Of a DNA stretch of 64,000 nt, positions 1 to 12,139 are shown piece after piece. The DNA lies in the NCBI GenBank assembly GCA_023362775.1, contig JALMGJ010000026.1, positions 2,945,394 through 3,009,393 on the forward strand. The letters are read 5' to 3'. Within the stretch, counting starts at the first letter, position 1. The number at the start of each line of letters is the position of its first letter. Made by a program: the position numbers and the translations under genes. The DNA comes from Charina bottae. Its lineage: Eukaryota; Chordata; Lepidosauria; Squamata; Charinaidae. The notes under the pieces are model-generated. The model saw only the letters and a list, made by a program, of their open reading frames with translations. It ran no database searches and was not told where the DNA came from.

Positions 1-250
1 CCCCAGTAGCATATCGGACACCTTCCGACCTGAGGGGCTCATCTTCCGGCGTCATATCTTTTAGCCTTTTGATACTGTCCATGGGTTTTCTTGGCAAGGA
101 TACTGGAGTGGTTTGCCATTCCCTCCTCCAGTGGACCACGTTTTGTCAGAACTCTCCGTCATGACCTGTCCGTCTTGACCTGACTTCATTGAGTTACGCA
201 AGCCCCTTCGCCATGACAAGGCAGTGATCCATGAAGGGGCTTGCTCTTAG
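1..250 (-). mobile_element. BovB/RTE LINE, 5' region (runs off the window)
   Basis: Read on the minus strand this is the 5' region of the squamate BovB LINE: a conserved stretch around the ggaatggcaaaccactccag motif and the downstream segment ending near gatatgacgccggaag, both familiar from reptile BovB copies. The element would continue past position 1. A 12-bp perfect inverted repeat at 198-209 and 233-244 could fold into a hairpin in the 5' untranslated part. The outer boundary near 250 is approximate. Confidence 0.7.
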
Positions 251-2610
251 AGGTCATTAATTACAGGGAAATACCACTGCATGGTTCTTTTCCCAGTTAT
301 ATTAAAAGATTGGTTTGAACCGATGGAGAGGTTCAGGTGCAACCTAATGTTTACAAAAGGGCTCCTAAACCAAAGAAAAGGTGAGTTGACTAGTTTGGGA
401 TATCAATAAGCGGCAAATATTTAGAGGGGGAGACCAATTTGACCCATGGCATGGAATTAGTCAGTCCTGCTGAACCAAGTACCAACAGGGCAGGTCCAGC
501 AGAAGGTGGCCTATGGAAGGATATAATTCTTTCTAGATTTCTTTGGGGTGTGCTTGTCACCAGGTCATCAACCAGAAGAAGATTTTGCCATTTTTTAATC
601 TTTAGGTCCCCAAACGTCTTCAAGTGCTCATCTTTCCATGAGGCTCAGGTGGAAATTAGGGATCAACTTCAAGGTTTGTTACCTTGGGAACAGAGCCTTC
701 TACTGTTGCCTGGACCCCTTGACTATTCAAGGATAAAAAACTATATTTGACAAAGGTAAATAATTCCCAATAAACACCATGTCAAAAAAGAACACAGACT
801 CTTCACTTCTTTATTCACAAGTAGCAGATAAAAAGGTAGATTTACTTTCCTGCCCCTGTTGCACAGATATTTATTCCAAAGAGAAAAGTTTGAGCAAAAG
901 AAAGAAAAGTTGGTAAAGCAATAGATGCACAGGTGAGCATCAGCTTATCCGAAGAGATCGGAGGTCTCCCAAGGAACAAAGGGTGGCTGGGTCAGATTTG
1001 GATGCATAGCACGGTGGACAAATCCAGTGGCAGATGGAGGCTCCCCTCGCCCATTTTCCTCTGCTCTCCCCCCAACTCCCTCCCATAAGCATGGAGGGCA
1101 AGCAGCCTCTGATCTCTCTCAACAGTCAGGCAAAACCACAACGACTTTGGGGATTATTAATGGTGAAAAGACGTGGCAGCTGGCTGGGAAGGTGGCATCA
1201 TTCCAAAGTTCTGGATCATTCATTTTCAAAATAATTGGAAAGGGAGAGGAAGGAAAATAAAAACAAGACTCCTGTGGGTTGATGCTCAGCAGAGGTTGAA
1301 AAAAAAAGGTAAGATAAAAGAGAGGAAACACCCTTTCTTCAGCCAAAGAAATGCCAGATGAACTTAGTCCTCTGCAGTAAGGGAATCCTCACTGAAAGGC
1401 CTATTTTCTCCTACAAAGACTTAAAACTGGGTGGTGTAACAAAGGAATCCCCTTCAATATTTCCAACAAACAACTAAATCCACAGGGTCTCTCTACTGGG
1501 ACCCAACATGATACCAGAATAGAGCACGGGTTGGGGATCTACAGAGCCCTTTATAAAGCCAGGTGGGACATAAAGTACGGAGAAAGGGAGCAGAAACTTA
1601 AAAACAAAACCTACGCTCAGTGGGTCTGAATCAGCTCTGAAGTTTAGATTCAAGAGTGGAATTCACACAGCATACCTGACTAGACTGGAATGAGTTTTAT
1701 TTAGTTATGTTTTTTTAGGCAACCTTTCTGGCCCACCCGGATTAGGGTGTCATGTTTCCAGATGGAGGGTTTTATCAAAAAGAACTGTGCAGCTTTCTCC
1801 TTTTTCTGAGCAGAGAAAAGATGGAATGGCTTCTGGGAAAACACAGGAAGGGTTACAAATAGACAACAGTGACACCTCTCTCCCCTCCTGCCCCCAATAA
1901 AAGCCAATGAACACAGCAAGCAATTGCAGGCAGGAGATTTTATGGTGAATGAGTTGCTGGTATGGCTGTAGGTATCAACTTCCTGGGACAAAGGAACAAA
2001 GGCCAGCCCCCATTTCTAGAAACAAAGTCCGCTGCAACTCAGCCCTGCCTCTTGTCTTTGATGAAATGCTTCTGGCCGAGTTCGAGAAGGAGCCAAGTAT
2101 TTAGATAATACAGAAGGGAACAAAGAAGCAAGCAATAGCATGGCATTCCCTAGAGAACTGGAAGGAAGTACATCATCAAAAAGCACCATCTCTTTTTAGA
2201 AGGTGGAAAATGTACACCAAGAGGGGTGGATTCCACCTTGAAACCCAGTGTTCTTCCAGTTTTCATGCAGTATAGGCGTTTGTTTTGTCCAACTCTGTTG
2301 ATTGGTGGATGGGTGGGCGGATGACACTAACAGAAAGAGAAGTGTGGTAACCTCAAAAGATGGTTCCAGATTGAGAGCTTTGAAGACCATAAAATGACAG
2401 TGCTCTGGCCGTATGTAATGCAGGTACAGGTCGCAGCAATTCCCTATTCCTATAAACCCTATTTCAGGTTTCTATTTCTAAAAGACATGCATGATTTCCA
2501 CCATCTTTCCTTACAATGATGGATCTGTTTACAAAACTTTTGTTACGAGGATTCCAGGAGGGAAGAGTAAAGCTGTAGGTTGCAACCTGACTTAATCTAT
2601 GGAAAGAGGT
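251..2610. other. Unique-looking intron or intergenic DNA
   Basis: No repeat family, exon with convincing splice sites, or structured element was recognised here. Open frames up to about 100 codons exist but show no familiar motif. It may include degraded repeats that cannot be seen by eye. Confidence 0.4.
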
Positions 2611-3255
2611 TTTGGAGCCACTTTGGTCTAGTGGTTAAGGCTCCAAGCTAGAAACCAGGAGACGGTGAGTTCTAGTCCCGCCTTAGGCGTGAAATCCGGC
2701 TGGGTGACCCCGGGCCAGTCACTCTCTATCAGCCCGAGGAAGGAGCCACTGGCAAACTAGGAGACTGAGAGTTCTAGTCCCGCCTTAGGCGTGAAATCCG
2801 GCTGGGTGACCCCGGGCCAGTCACTCTCTATCAGCCCGAGGAAGGAGCCACTGGCAAACCAGGAGACTGAGAGTTCTAGTCCCGCCTTAGGACTTAGCTG
2901 GCTGGATGACCTTGGGCCAGTCCCTGTCTCTCAGCCCTAGGAAGGAGCCAATGGGAAACCAGGAGACTGAGAGTTCTAGTCCTGCCTTAGGCACAAAAGC
3001 CGGCTGGATGACCTTGGGCCAGTCCCTGTCTCTCAGCCCTAGGAAGGAGCCAATGGCAAACCAGGAGTCTGTGAATTCTAGTCCCACCTTAGGCAGGAAA
3101 GCCAGCTGGGTGACCTTGGGCCAGTCACTCTCTCTCAGCCCAACTCACCTCACAGGGTTGTTGCTGTGGGGAAAACAGGAGGAGGAAGGAGTATTAGGTA
3201 TGTTCGCCACCTTGAGTTTTTTATAAAAAATAATAAAGGCAGGATAAAAAAATCT
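2611..3255 (+). mobile_element. Sauria-type tRNA SINE with five internal tandem units
   Basis: The head contains tRNA-like promoter boxes (A-box like ggtctagtggttaagg, B-box like gttctagtcccgcc). The tail has the Sauria SINE hallmark caactcacctcacagggttg followed by an AT-rich end with ttataaaaaataataaaggc. Between them, the segment from the B box through ctctcagcccgaggaagg is repeated. B-box starts fall at about 2669, 2771, 2873, 2973 and 3075, a period of 100-102 bp. A standard copy has one such unit. The first units are more alike to each other than to the last, consistent with local duplication. Confidence 0.85.
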
Positions 3256-4185
3256 TTAAAAAAGAGAGAAAATGCACTTTATATAAGTTTGGGGCCATTG
3301 CAATATTTGTTGTCATTTTATACACTGCCACTGAGCGGAAATCAGAAAGAAAATGAATCTTAACATTTATTTTTAAAAATTAAAGATTCAAAAATTATTT
3401 GATTCAGAAAGGGGAAATCTTTATTTCCATCTCTACAAAGTGTCGATCGCCTCAGTGGCCCTTTGCTATGAACAGCGGCAGCACTACTGTGCCTTGCAGG
3501 ATTTCCCTAAGAACAAAGTGGGAAAAGATTTGTGGGTTTCACTGAATGAACATCAAGGTTTGTTGAAACTGGTTGGGCCGATTCTCATTCATGAGGACTC
3601 TCTGAACCCCGTTTTCTCAGCCTTGCAACCTTCCCAACCATCCCACTGTTTTTCCGAAGGAGACAGAGCTCCACCTCTTGTTGCTTGCCATGAAAGCGTG
3701 AAATGGATCTCAGACCATTTACCCCTCAAGTTAGTTCTCAGAAGTGAATAGTGCCTGGGTGAAAAGGGTGCAACATGCTTGCTCCCCAGCCCGCTCTTTC
3801 TCAGTCCACCACTCCCAGGGGCCATTTTCCATCTTAGCTGTAGGACCTCCAGCTTCTCTGAAACATCTGCCTGATCAATTGCCACATCTGGCAGCAGAGA
3901 GGGTCTGGGGGGCCAGCTGTGGCAGCCAAAAGGGGAGGGTGGTATGAGCCTTGCATCAGCTTGGTGGAAACCTCTGACTCGCCCCTTCCCACCCCCCACC
4001 CCCAGCATCAACAAAAACAAGCCTGGGCTTTCAAGGGACCGAGAACTATTTCAACATCCAGGGGCCATTGTTTTGCAAGACACTGGGCGGGAAGAGAAAC
4101 CACGAGAAGGCGGCACCAGAGCATTTCTAAAATGAGAAGTGTGACAGTAGGAAGCACGCGCTGCCACAACAGAAGCTTTGATCCA

Positions 4186-4445
4186 TTTTTATTTATTTAT
4201 TTATTTATTATTTATTTTATTTTCTATCCCGCCTTTATTATTTTTATAAATAACTCAAGGCGGTGAACATACCCAATACTCCTTCCTCCTCCTATTTTCC
4301 CCACAACAACCACCCTGTGAGGTGGGCTGGGCTGAGAGAGAGCGACTGGCCCAGAGTCACCCAGACGGCTTTCATGCCTCAGGCGGGACTCGAAATCACC
4401 GTCTCCTGGTTTCTAGCCCGCTGCCTTAACCACAGAAGCATACTT
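4186..4445 (-). mobile_element. Sauria-type tRNA SINE
   Basis: On the minus strand this reads head to tail. It has a tRNA-like B box (gatttcgagtcccgcc), the gtgactctgggccagtcgct segment, ccctcacagggtggttgt-type sequence and an ataaataaataaa tail at about 4186-4205. It lies in the opposite orientation to the SINE at 2611. The head is somewhat truncated. Confidence 0.8.
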
Positions 4446-4700
4446 GGGTACTCAGCATACGGGCGGTAATATAAATTCAAATAAATACACTCAAAGGCGC
4501 ATTCCTGATTGCTGCTTCAAGTCTGAACCCTGCATCCCTCATGCCTCTCCTGTTGTGGAGCACAAAGGGGAAAAACAGTTTATCCCTGGAGCCTCAAACA
4601 AAGGAAACAAAGCCTGGGTTCATGAAGTGAAGGTCTCCCTCAAGTCCCTCGATTCTTGGCAACAACACCTGAGTTAACAAAGCACCATGGCGGTGTTCCC

Positions 4701-4772
4701 GTAACATTTATTTATTTATTATTTCTAACTTATATCACCGCCCATCTCCCCCCACAAGGGAACTCTGGGCAG
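4701..4772 (-). mobile_element. LINE-type 3' tail (accgccc/gggcggt stem)
   Basis: Reverse-oriented copy of a short 3' end seen many times in the window: gcccagag(t/n)ccc, a spacer, gatgggcggt and an (AAAT)n tail. It directly abuts the 66-bp minisatellite, whose first unit may have arisen from the junction. Confidence 0.6.
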
Positions 4773-5048
4773 TGCCAGGCCTCCACCAAATAAACCATAT
4801 GATGACATGCCAGGCCTCCACCAAATAAACCATATGATGACAACAAGCGGGCCAAATAAACCATATGATGACATGCCAGGCCTCCACCAAATAAACCATA
4901 CGATGACAACAAGCGGGCCAAATAAACCATATGATGACATGCCAGGCCTCCACCAAATAAACCATATGATGACAACAAGCGGGCCAAATAAACCATATGA
5001 TGACATGCCAGGCCTCCACCAAATAAACCATATGATGACAACAAGCGG
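4773..5048. repeat. 66-bp minisatellite, four units
   Basis: A unit beginning atgccaggcctccacc recurs at 4807, 4873, 4939 and 5005, a period of exactly 66. Each unit is itself two related halves of about 35 and 31 bp that share caaataaaccatatgatgac. One unit carries a T to C change at cgatgac; otherwise copies are nearly identical, so expansion is recent. Since 66 is a multiple of three, several frames stay open on both strands; these are not genes. Confidence 0.95.
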
Positions 5049-5859
5049 GCCTAGTTCCCACAACACATTGAACCTAAACCACCTGACCTCATTGGAGCCC
5101 GTCTAGCTGTCCTACAAATTCAACCCCGTCTCAGTCCTCTCTCTGTAAAATGAGAAGCGAAATCTACTTCACACCATTCTTGTAAGGATAAACATGGGGT
5201 TTGCAAGCTAAATGTTTTACTAAAGTCAGTGTTAAGTGGGGTTTATTTTTTTACAGCTGTTTGTAAATCAATTACAAATTTTCAACTCACGTTTCAAATA
5301 TAAATACATGAATGAGACAGCTTATTCTCCCATCACCCAGCTATGAGCTTAAAAAGAAAGGTTTTAGGAAGAAAAAAATAAGTTTTAAGAAGGGAAACCT
5401 ATTTTAGGCTCAGCAGTTGAGCTGTTTAAAAATAACTACAATTAAACATCCCAACTTATTACAGATGTGGTTCCCTTATGGCAAAAACCGAATAAATCAC
5501 AGCAAGGGCTGATGGAGAAGAGTCCCCCCTCCCCCCTTGCTCATTTCTGTAGAACTGAAGGGATTAAGGGAGGGAGCAATGAACAAAGGCTGTTCCTTTT
5601 CTCTGCTGTCTCATTTCACAAGGTTACCCCAAAGCATTTTTTAACATTAAAAAAAATTGACACAGTACATGCCTCTGTTTTAGGGAAATAGATCCCCCCA
5701 CCCCCCGAATGTCCCAATCTGTTAAAAAACTACTCAGAATTCCACTTTGACACAGAGGCGTTTGTCCAATTTTACAAAAGAAAACAACTGGGATGCATCA
5801 GGAAAAATGGCTTTCCCAAATGATCTGTTACACTATTCAGAAACTAATCTTACTTAGTT

Positions 5860-6060
5860 ACTGCATTTAGAGCCCGCCTTCTATTATGGTTTCAAGACCG
5901 CACACCTGAGGGTTCTCCCTGCATTTTATCTTTACCACAGCCCAGTGAGGTAGATGGGCCAGGAGGAGCGACTGTTCCAAAATCCTCCACTGAGCTGGGT
6001 CGTCCTGGTCCCAGCCCCATCTCTCTTATTGCTACGTTTCGGAAGGCAGTGCCAGCTTGC
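5860..6060 (-). mobile_element. Degraded tRNA SINE
   Basis: The reverse-strand signature is an agcccgcc tail, the ccacagcccagtgaggtag core and then gggccaggaggagcgactg. It resembles the reversed Sauria SINE core at 4186-4445 but is heavily diverged. Boundaries are approximate. Confidence 0.45.
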
Positions 6061-6348
6061 AATCTAAACTGAACTGCCTATATCCACAGCTTGAGGACTA
6101 CCATCTTTATCATCCACAGCCAGCACAGGCAACCACATGGCGGCTTCACCTGGAGCACCCGAGGCTGGAGAAGGCCGAACATCCCCTCCAAATCTGAGAG
6201 AGTTTGCACACTGCTCCACGTGCCACCTCCTCGTCAACAGTTGGGAGACCCCGCACCGCTTTGTTAGGGAATGCCTTGGGCTTAAGCAGCACCCCCAAAT
6301 ATTAGACAGCCATTGTCGTGCCCCACATGAAGGGACAGGCCAAGCCGC

Positions 6349-6366
6349 AACCCTAACCCTAACCCT
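6349..6366. repeat. Short telomere-like tract (aaccct)3
   Basis: Three tandem copies of the vertebrate telomere hexamer. It is too short to be a functional or fusion-derived telomere block. Confidence 0.7.
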
Positions 6367-6399
6367 GGAACAGCTAACATGGTTTGATGCATAAAAGAG

Positions 6400-9100
6400 A
6401 CTCAGGGAAACACTCCTAGAGACAGTAAAATGAGTAACATGCTAAAAGAGCTCAAACAGACAGGGCAGAACAGCGCCCTGGGACTGTGGCGCTGTTTAGT
6501 GGCTAAATTAGTGAATCCTCCGTATAAGGGATATCCTTTTATAGTGTAACTACAGAAACCCTATTGTTCGGGGAATCAGGGCAACCCTTTAAAATAAAGG
6601 GACATCTGGCAAGGCAAGATCTGAAACAAGTAGTGGGGAGTGGGAGGGAAGATGCATTTTTTTTAAATGCAAATAAAATTATAGGGTGCTTTCAGCACCA
6701 CATGGCTAAAGCGGTTTTCAAACTCGGGCAACAAAAGCAAATCCGTCTATTTGTATCTTGGCTGCAGTCCAAGAGGAGAGACTGAAGCCACAAAAGGCAC
6801 TAGTTTTATTTTCATATTAGACGTATTCAGGATTCAAGCTAGAGAGGGAGACGTTACACCAATTCCATGGTGTTTGAACAGCCTGCAAAGTTTTACAAAT
6901 TCAGAACAAATCACAGGCTTGTGTTCGTCTTTTATTTTTATTTTTGGTCCCAGATGAAGATTCCAGGCGAGGGGCGGATGGGTAAAAATAAAAAACTTCT
7001 GGCTCTCAAGTGGAACTAGTCCCCACTCATCCCAAAAGCACATGTATGTATGAATTCATAAAACTTCCCCAGGAACCTACATGTTTGCAGGGTTGAAGAT
7101 GGCCACAAAGGAGTTGATTTTGCAGTCTGGATAACCATGCCCACCCTTTCAATATTTTCCCCCAAAGCACGCTCTCTGGAAAGCACAGAAATCAAGTACC
7201 AAACCTACAGTTGACTCAAAATCCGTCCCCCCCCCCCAGTCTATGCCACAACACTCAACTACTCAAGAGCTTGAGTCTCTCACTAGATCACAGCCCCAAC
7301 CCCACCTAAACAAAGACCCCAAGGAGCAGAACTAACCTTCAAGATGTTTTCTTTCTTCTGATTGATTTTAGACCTGGCCAAAGATTCTATCCGAGACATA
7401 ATCCAGCCTTGAGTTGGTGGGATTGGGTCTCCCACTAGCTAGATTGGTAGTGGGAGTTTTGGGCATCCAAGGCAAATGAAGAACAAAATGGGGGGAAATA
7501 ACAGTGAGAGGGGTGGATGAATGAAGTTCCCTCTTCTTGAAAAAGAGAGAGAGAAAAAGAAGACCCCCCCTCTCCAGGCTCACCCTTCCTTTGTACATCC
7601 AACTCAGGCGGCGCAGGAAGTTAACTAGCCATGCTCAAAACTTGGATTATTCAAACTGCTTTGCTCCTCCCCTCAGAGGAGGAGGAGGAGGAGGAGGAGG
7701 AGGAGAATCCCACGGAGTGTGTGCTCTTACTCCACCTTGAAGAGAGAGATGCAAACAAGGGCAGTCCTGTTCCAGAAGTAGCGCAGATTGCATCAGAAGC
7801 AGCGCTCGGAGGGACTGGGTGGTTTTCCGGTGTTTCTTCTCACAGCACATGATGCTCCTCCTCGGAGCAGCCTCTCCAGGGCGCCAGAAGTGTGACGATA
7901 GGGAGGAAATGCAGAAACGTAGCACCTTCTCAGCTTGTTGATGGATGGTCTCCGGTCAGACCCCTGCAGCTCTTTGGCCACGTGACTGCAGGGCGCACTG
8001 CAGCCCAGGAGCAATCTTCCGCTGCTGCCCAGGACAGAGGCACACACATGCCCACCCAGGGTGTGACAGCCAGAGTGAAGTGATGACATGCAACGCTTTC
8101 GTTGTGCGCCTCCTAGAAGCCAGGCACACGTACCCCAGCAACTCTGAGGTCACGGACTTACTTTCTGAAAGCAGATATATGACAGCCCCAGTGGGCTGGG
8201 GTGAAACAAACGAGACCCAGGTTCAAATTCTCAGTCTGTCAAGCAGCCAGCTACAGCTTCTCAATCTAAACTACCCCACAAGCAGGAATCATTTGAGCTC
8301 TTGGTGTTAAGATTATGGAAAATTATTATAGCAACAGCAGCAACTGAAGGGAAAGTCCCTGAAAAAGTCATGGCAGGCTACCCACTGCATACCCAATTCA
8401 GAGATACTGGAAACAATGACTCAAGAGATTAGAAAAAGGACATCTCTGACACACAACCGCAGACATTTCACACATCACAGTCTTCTAAAATTCCAGAGAA
8501 GCCTGACTGAGGTGAGTATACAAAGGTCAATGGAGCCTGACGCTCCGCCCACAGTGCAAATGGTAAACAAACCAAGACGGCTGCTTGGGACATTGTCCAA
8601 GGAAGCTCCTGGCTTGTTGCCCCTCAACAAGCCAGAATCATAAACTAAGGTTTGTTCTGGATTGATGATACCAGTCAAAACAACCAGCTAAGCCAGCTGT
8701 TCCCATGCTGCTGCACTCCATCAATCAATAAATCAATCAATCAATCAATCAATCAATCTTTATTTCGGTCACTCCAACTATGGTACATTGCAACTCCCAT
8801 AATTCCCAACCACTGTGGCTAAAGTCCAATACATCTGGAAAGATTGGAAAGGCTGTGAGGAAGCAAAGTTCCTGGTTGGCTTAGTGGTTGGAGGAGCAAG
8901 AGAGAAATAATGGACTGTGACCAGCATCCTTCCTCTGCTGGAAATGAGGTTCTGGGCACTTCTGGCCAGTCTGCAAAGACACTACCAGGAAATCTATCTG
9001 GTCCTGACAGGACTCTCTCTCACGCTAGTGGGGAATACCCAGAATCACTTCTAAGTGCGCTATACAAATAGAGTGTTGTTCAAGTTGAGCTGCTGGACAT
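6400..9100. other. Mostly unique DNA with simple repeats
   Basis: The stretch includes a (GGA)n run at about 7676-7706 and an (AATC)n run at about 8723-8760, next to a ctttatttcggtc sequence. No exon or intact element was recognised. A moderately CpG-containing patch at 7850-8050 has no recognisable first exon. Confidence 0.4.
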
Positions 9101-9109
9101 GAAGTTTTC

Positions 9110-9450
9110 TCAGCATCAATATGAAAGTGGGACTCCACTGTCTCCTCCTCAGATGTTTCTTGCTATCCCAAGTCTATCCTGCACTGCTGGAATTTCTTGG
9201 TGGTCTCTCATCCAAATACTAATCAAGCCTAATTCTTCTTCATTTCTGGACTCAGACGATGTTCTAAAATGCATGGACACATCCATGCTATTTTCTTGAA
9301 AACGATATGGAAGTGGTTTGCCTTTCCCTTTTTCTGGAATATTCCCAGTCTAACCTACGGCTGTGGGATTTCCTGGAGGTTTCCCATCCAAGTGCTAACT
9401 AGGTATGATGTTGAGGAGGTTTTTGGAGATCAGCTAGGATGAAAACAGTC
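9110..9450 (-). mobile_element. 5S-rRNA-derived SINE(s), reverse orientation
   Basis: Two successive reverse segments, near 9170-9240 and 9345-9430, carry the 5S-like string seen as tttcctggaggtttcccatc then aagtgctaac. On the minus strand this is the 5S internal region gttagcacttggatgggaaac. The arrangement suggests two adjacent or one duplicated copy. Divergence is high. Confidence 0.6.
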
Positions 9451-9454
9451 CTGT

Positions 9455-9545
9455 TATTAGTCTGTGGCTTGAATCATGTCAACTGGATTTCTATTTTCTC
9501 AGTAGAAACGTTTCACTCCCTATCCAAGGAGCTTCTTCAGTCTTG
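9455..9545 (-). mobile_element. Penelope-like terminal-repeat fragment with hammerhead-like motif
   Basis: The minus strand reads CTGAAGA, then a stem of GCTCCT pairing with GGGAGT around a six-base loop, then GAAACGTT. This gives the hammerhead core elements CUGANGA and GAAA, the palindromic ACGU helix III, and a three-base helix I (AGA/UCU). Sequence downstream on the same strand (tctattttctcag in plus-strand reading) recurs at about 63930. Assignment to Penelope-like elements rests on the reported association of such ribozymes with their terminal repeats; no RT is seen nearby. Confidence 0.55.
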
Positions 9546-9830
9546 TTATTAGTGTCTTGTTATTATCTCCTGTTATTAGTGTACTACCCAATGGGACAGT
9601 GAGCTTCAGACTCTAGGGGAGACATCTGCAGGCCTCTTAGAAATCTACAGGCACCACATTCCTAGGGCAGAGGGCTCACAGATGCACAGCCTTCACAAAC
9701 ATCAAACTGGCAATGTGCAAACTTCTGTGCAAAACACCCTGGCTCTGTCTAAGGTAGACAAACATCCAGATCCAAAGGCTGGTTTTCCTAGAGGCCTGGC
9801 ACAGCCAGACTGTAACCTACCATACTTAGA

Positions 9831-10172
9831 AGGTAAGGTAAAGGTAAAGGCTCCCCCCGGAGGACATTTGTGCAGTCGTGTCCAACTCTAGGGGCCAGTG
9901 CTCATCTCCGTTTGTTAGCCGAAAAGCCAGCACTGTCCGAAGACGCTTCCACGGTCATGGCCGGCATGACGTGCGCGGAACGCTGTTACCTACCCACCGA
10001 AGTGGTACCTATTCATCTACTTGCATTTGCATGCTTTCGAATTGCTAGGTTGGCAAGAGCTGGAGCGGGTGCGGGAGCTCACTCCGCACGCAGGGCTAGG
10101 GATTCGAACCTCCGAACTTGCGATCTTCCGATCGACAAGCCTGGCGTCTTACCCGCTGAGCCACCACACCCC
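9831..10172 (-). mobile_element. tRNA SINE with BovB-like 3' end, near full length
   Basis: Minus strand: head gtggctcagcgggtaag (A box), ggttcgaatccctag (B box), a long conserved body, then a tail with agttggacacgact and repeated cctttac units. It is the same family as the copies at 15370, 31527, 32803 and 33797. The tail tandem is visible as aaggtaaaggtaaagg at 9832. Confidence 0.9.
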
Positions 10173-10199
10173 TTACATACTTAGAAGGTATGTGTGACT

Positions 10200-12130
10200 A
10201 TATCCACTTAGAGGGTGCAGCTGTCTCTTCAGATCCAAAAGAGGCCCAATTTCTGCAACTGGCCATTGATTTCTCCAGCCCTAGTCCTAGTCCAGCATTA
10301 TCTGAGTTTCCAGGAGGGCATAGAGATCTTTGAAACAGTCGAACCCTACCCTTGGCCCTTGAACCAATGTAGGAACATTGCTAGACCATCTGCAGAGGAA
10401 AGGGCTGGGCAAACAAAGGAGGGGGGCATCTTTATAAAGTTCTGGCAGATGATGACTTCATAAATTGAGCCAACTTCAAACAAGGAACATACCTTTATTT
10501 TTATTGTTTAAAGATAATTTTAAGAGCCTGACAAAATGGAATTGAGTTTTAGAAACAAAATAGCAGATTCCCTGTCTACCTCACCACAGAACGGTTCACC
10601 CCAATTAATTCTTTGTGTCCGCCCCCCCCATTTTTTCCAGAATAATTTTATTCTTTTAAGATCTAATTAATCTGAACCAACTGACTCTGATCTCCTCTTT
10701 CAGGACAAATTGTACAACAATACCTTTGCAGAGCGTGCCTTTCTCCTTCAACATGCTTAACCCTCTTAAACTTAAGGTCTTTAAGAGTCAGAATTTGCAA
10801 CCAAGCTAGAATTTTCCCGCTACCTAGGTATTTCTAACGCTCAACCACATTCTTCATTTTTCTAAATATTTGTGCTGCTCTTCTCTGCATCTCCTCAATA
10901 TCCCACCCCTGCCCCACTAGCTACCTGTATTGGGGAAGAACAATCACAACTTACCAGAGCTCAACGTTCACTGGAAAGCTTCAGACCTAATGCCAGGGTC
11001 CTTGGCTTCCAGCCTCGTTATTATTTCCCAAATTAGGTCAAACTGGAGCTAAATGGAAGAGAATGGATCTTCTCCACCAAGAGAAGCAACTGGACTTCCC
11101 CTACTGCTAGGTGATGCGAGACCAACCTCTCCGATCCCCACTGCAAAGCCTCTGGCCATTCAGGCCATGGGAATTTCCTTCTTGTTGACTTTCCATGTCA
11201 ATCATTGACTTAGGTCAAGCAACTCCAGTGGGTTGTGGCAGCAGCTGCTGCAGGCTTGGTCCCAGTCTGCTTTTGGTTAGTTCCCTCCTCCTCGCATAAA
11301 ATCCACATATAAATTAGCTCTTATCAGAGCATCCTGTGCTCAGATTTATTGCTTTTTTTAAAAAAATAGAGAAGGGTGGCTGGGAGGTAAAGGAAGGTAT
11401 TCAAGCCAGTGCTAGGACCAAACGGGGCACATCTAACCAAAATATTACATGCCTCTCTGGTGATGGCCCATTCCTGACTTTTCCACAACAGCTTTAGAAA
11501 AGTCAAAACTGGAGGGAGGAAACAGGCCATCAGCTTAATGGAAGATTCCAACTGCTGATGGGCTGCAGGAACTAGCCTCCCTATGAGATTGGGGGCAAAT
11601 GTTACCCAACAGCACCACCAGCCCCCCAAATGGAAGCCACCTGAGAGGTAGGAAGTGGTGTTGTTTTTAACTGTCCCATTCCAAGCTGAGAGAGCTCCTT
11701 CTACCACAGAGGAGGACAGGGAGTTTTAAGGGTACCTAAGCCCAGCATGAACATGTTCCTGCAATCTCATTTTTCTGCCATGTCTTCATGATGTTGCCTT
11801 CATCTGACCCCCAACTCAGACCTGGGGCAACTTGAAATCCTCCTTAGTTTTCCAGTGATAGTTTTTTCCCCTTTTAAGAGACAAGGAGTAGCAGGAGTAT
11901 TGCTGGGGTGCCATCTAGCACAGGCACAAACACCAAAACCTTGAAAAATAGCCTGAAATGGTGCTTTTGAGCTATTTTTATGGGTTTAAAATCTTCTAAG
12001 ACTAGGAATGGAAGCTCCTGTTTCCATCCTTAAAATCCCCTCCAATTCCAAAAAAAACCTTTCCTCTGGAAGGTTGGGAGGTGGAGTAATAGTCCCCCAC
12101 TTCATTGCCTACCCCAGTGTACATTATCTG
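10200..12130. other. Unannotated DNA, possibly an old CR1 near 10750-10950
   Basis: A stretch around 10860 (ctgctcttctctgcatctcc) resembles reversed CR1 sequence but is too diverged for a firm call. No exon was recognised. A 127-codon open frame at 11324-11707 (minus) has no familiar motif. Confidence 0.3.
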
Positions 12131-12139
12131 AGCTCCTGG

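Noticed and set aside
4725..5106. Overlapping open frames of about 100 codons on both strands
   Set aside because: They are produced by the 66-bp minisatellite, whose period is a multiple of three.
7850..8050. CpG-island promoter with alternative first exon of the RhoGEF
   Set aside because: CpG content is modest and no start with an in-phase donor was found.
11324..11707. 127-codon minus-strand open frame
   Set aside because: No recognisable motif and no convincing splice sites or start context.
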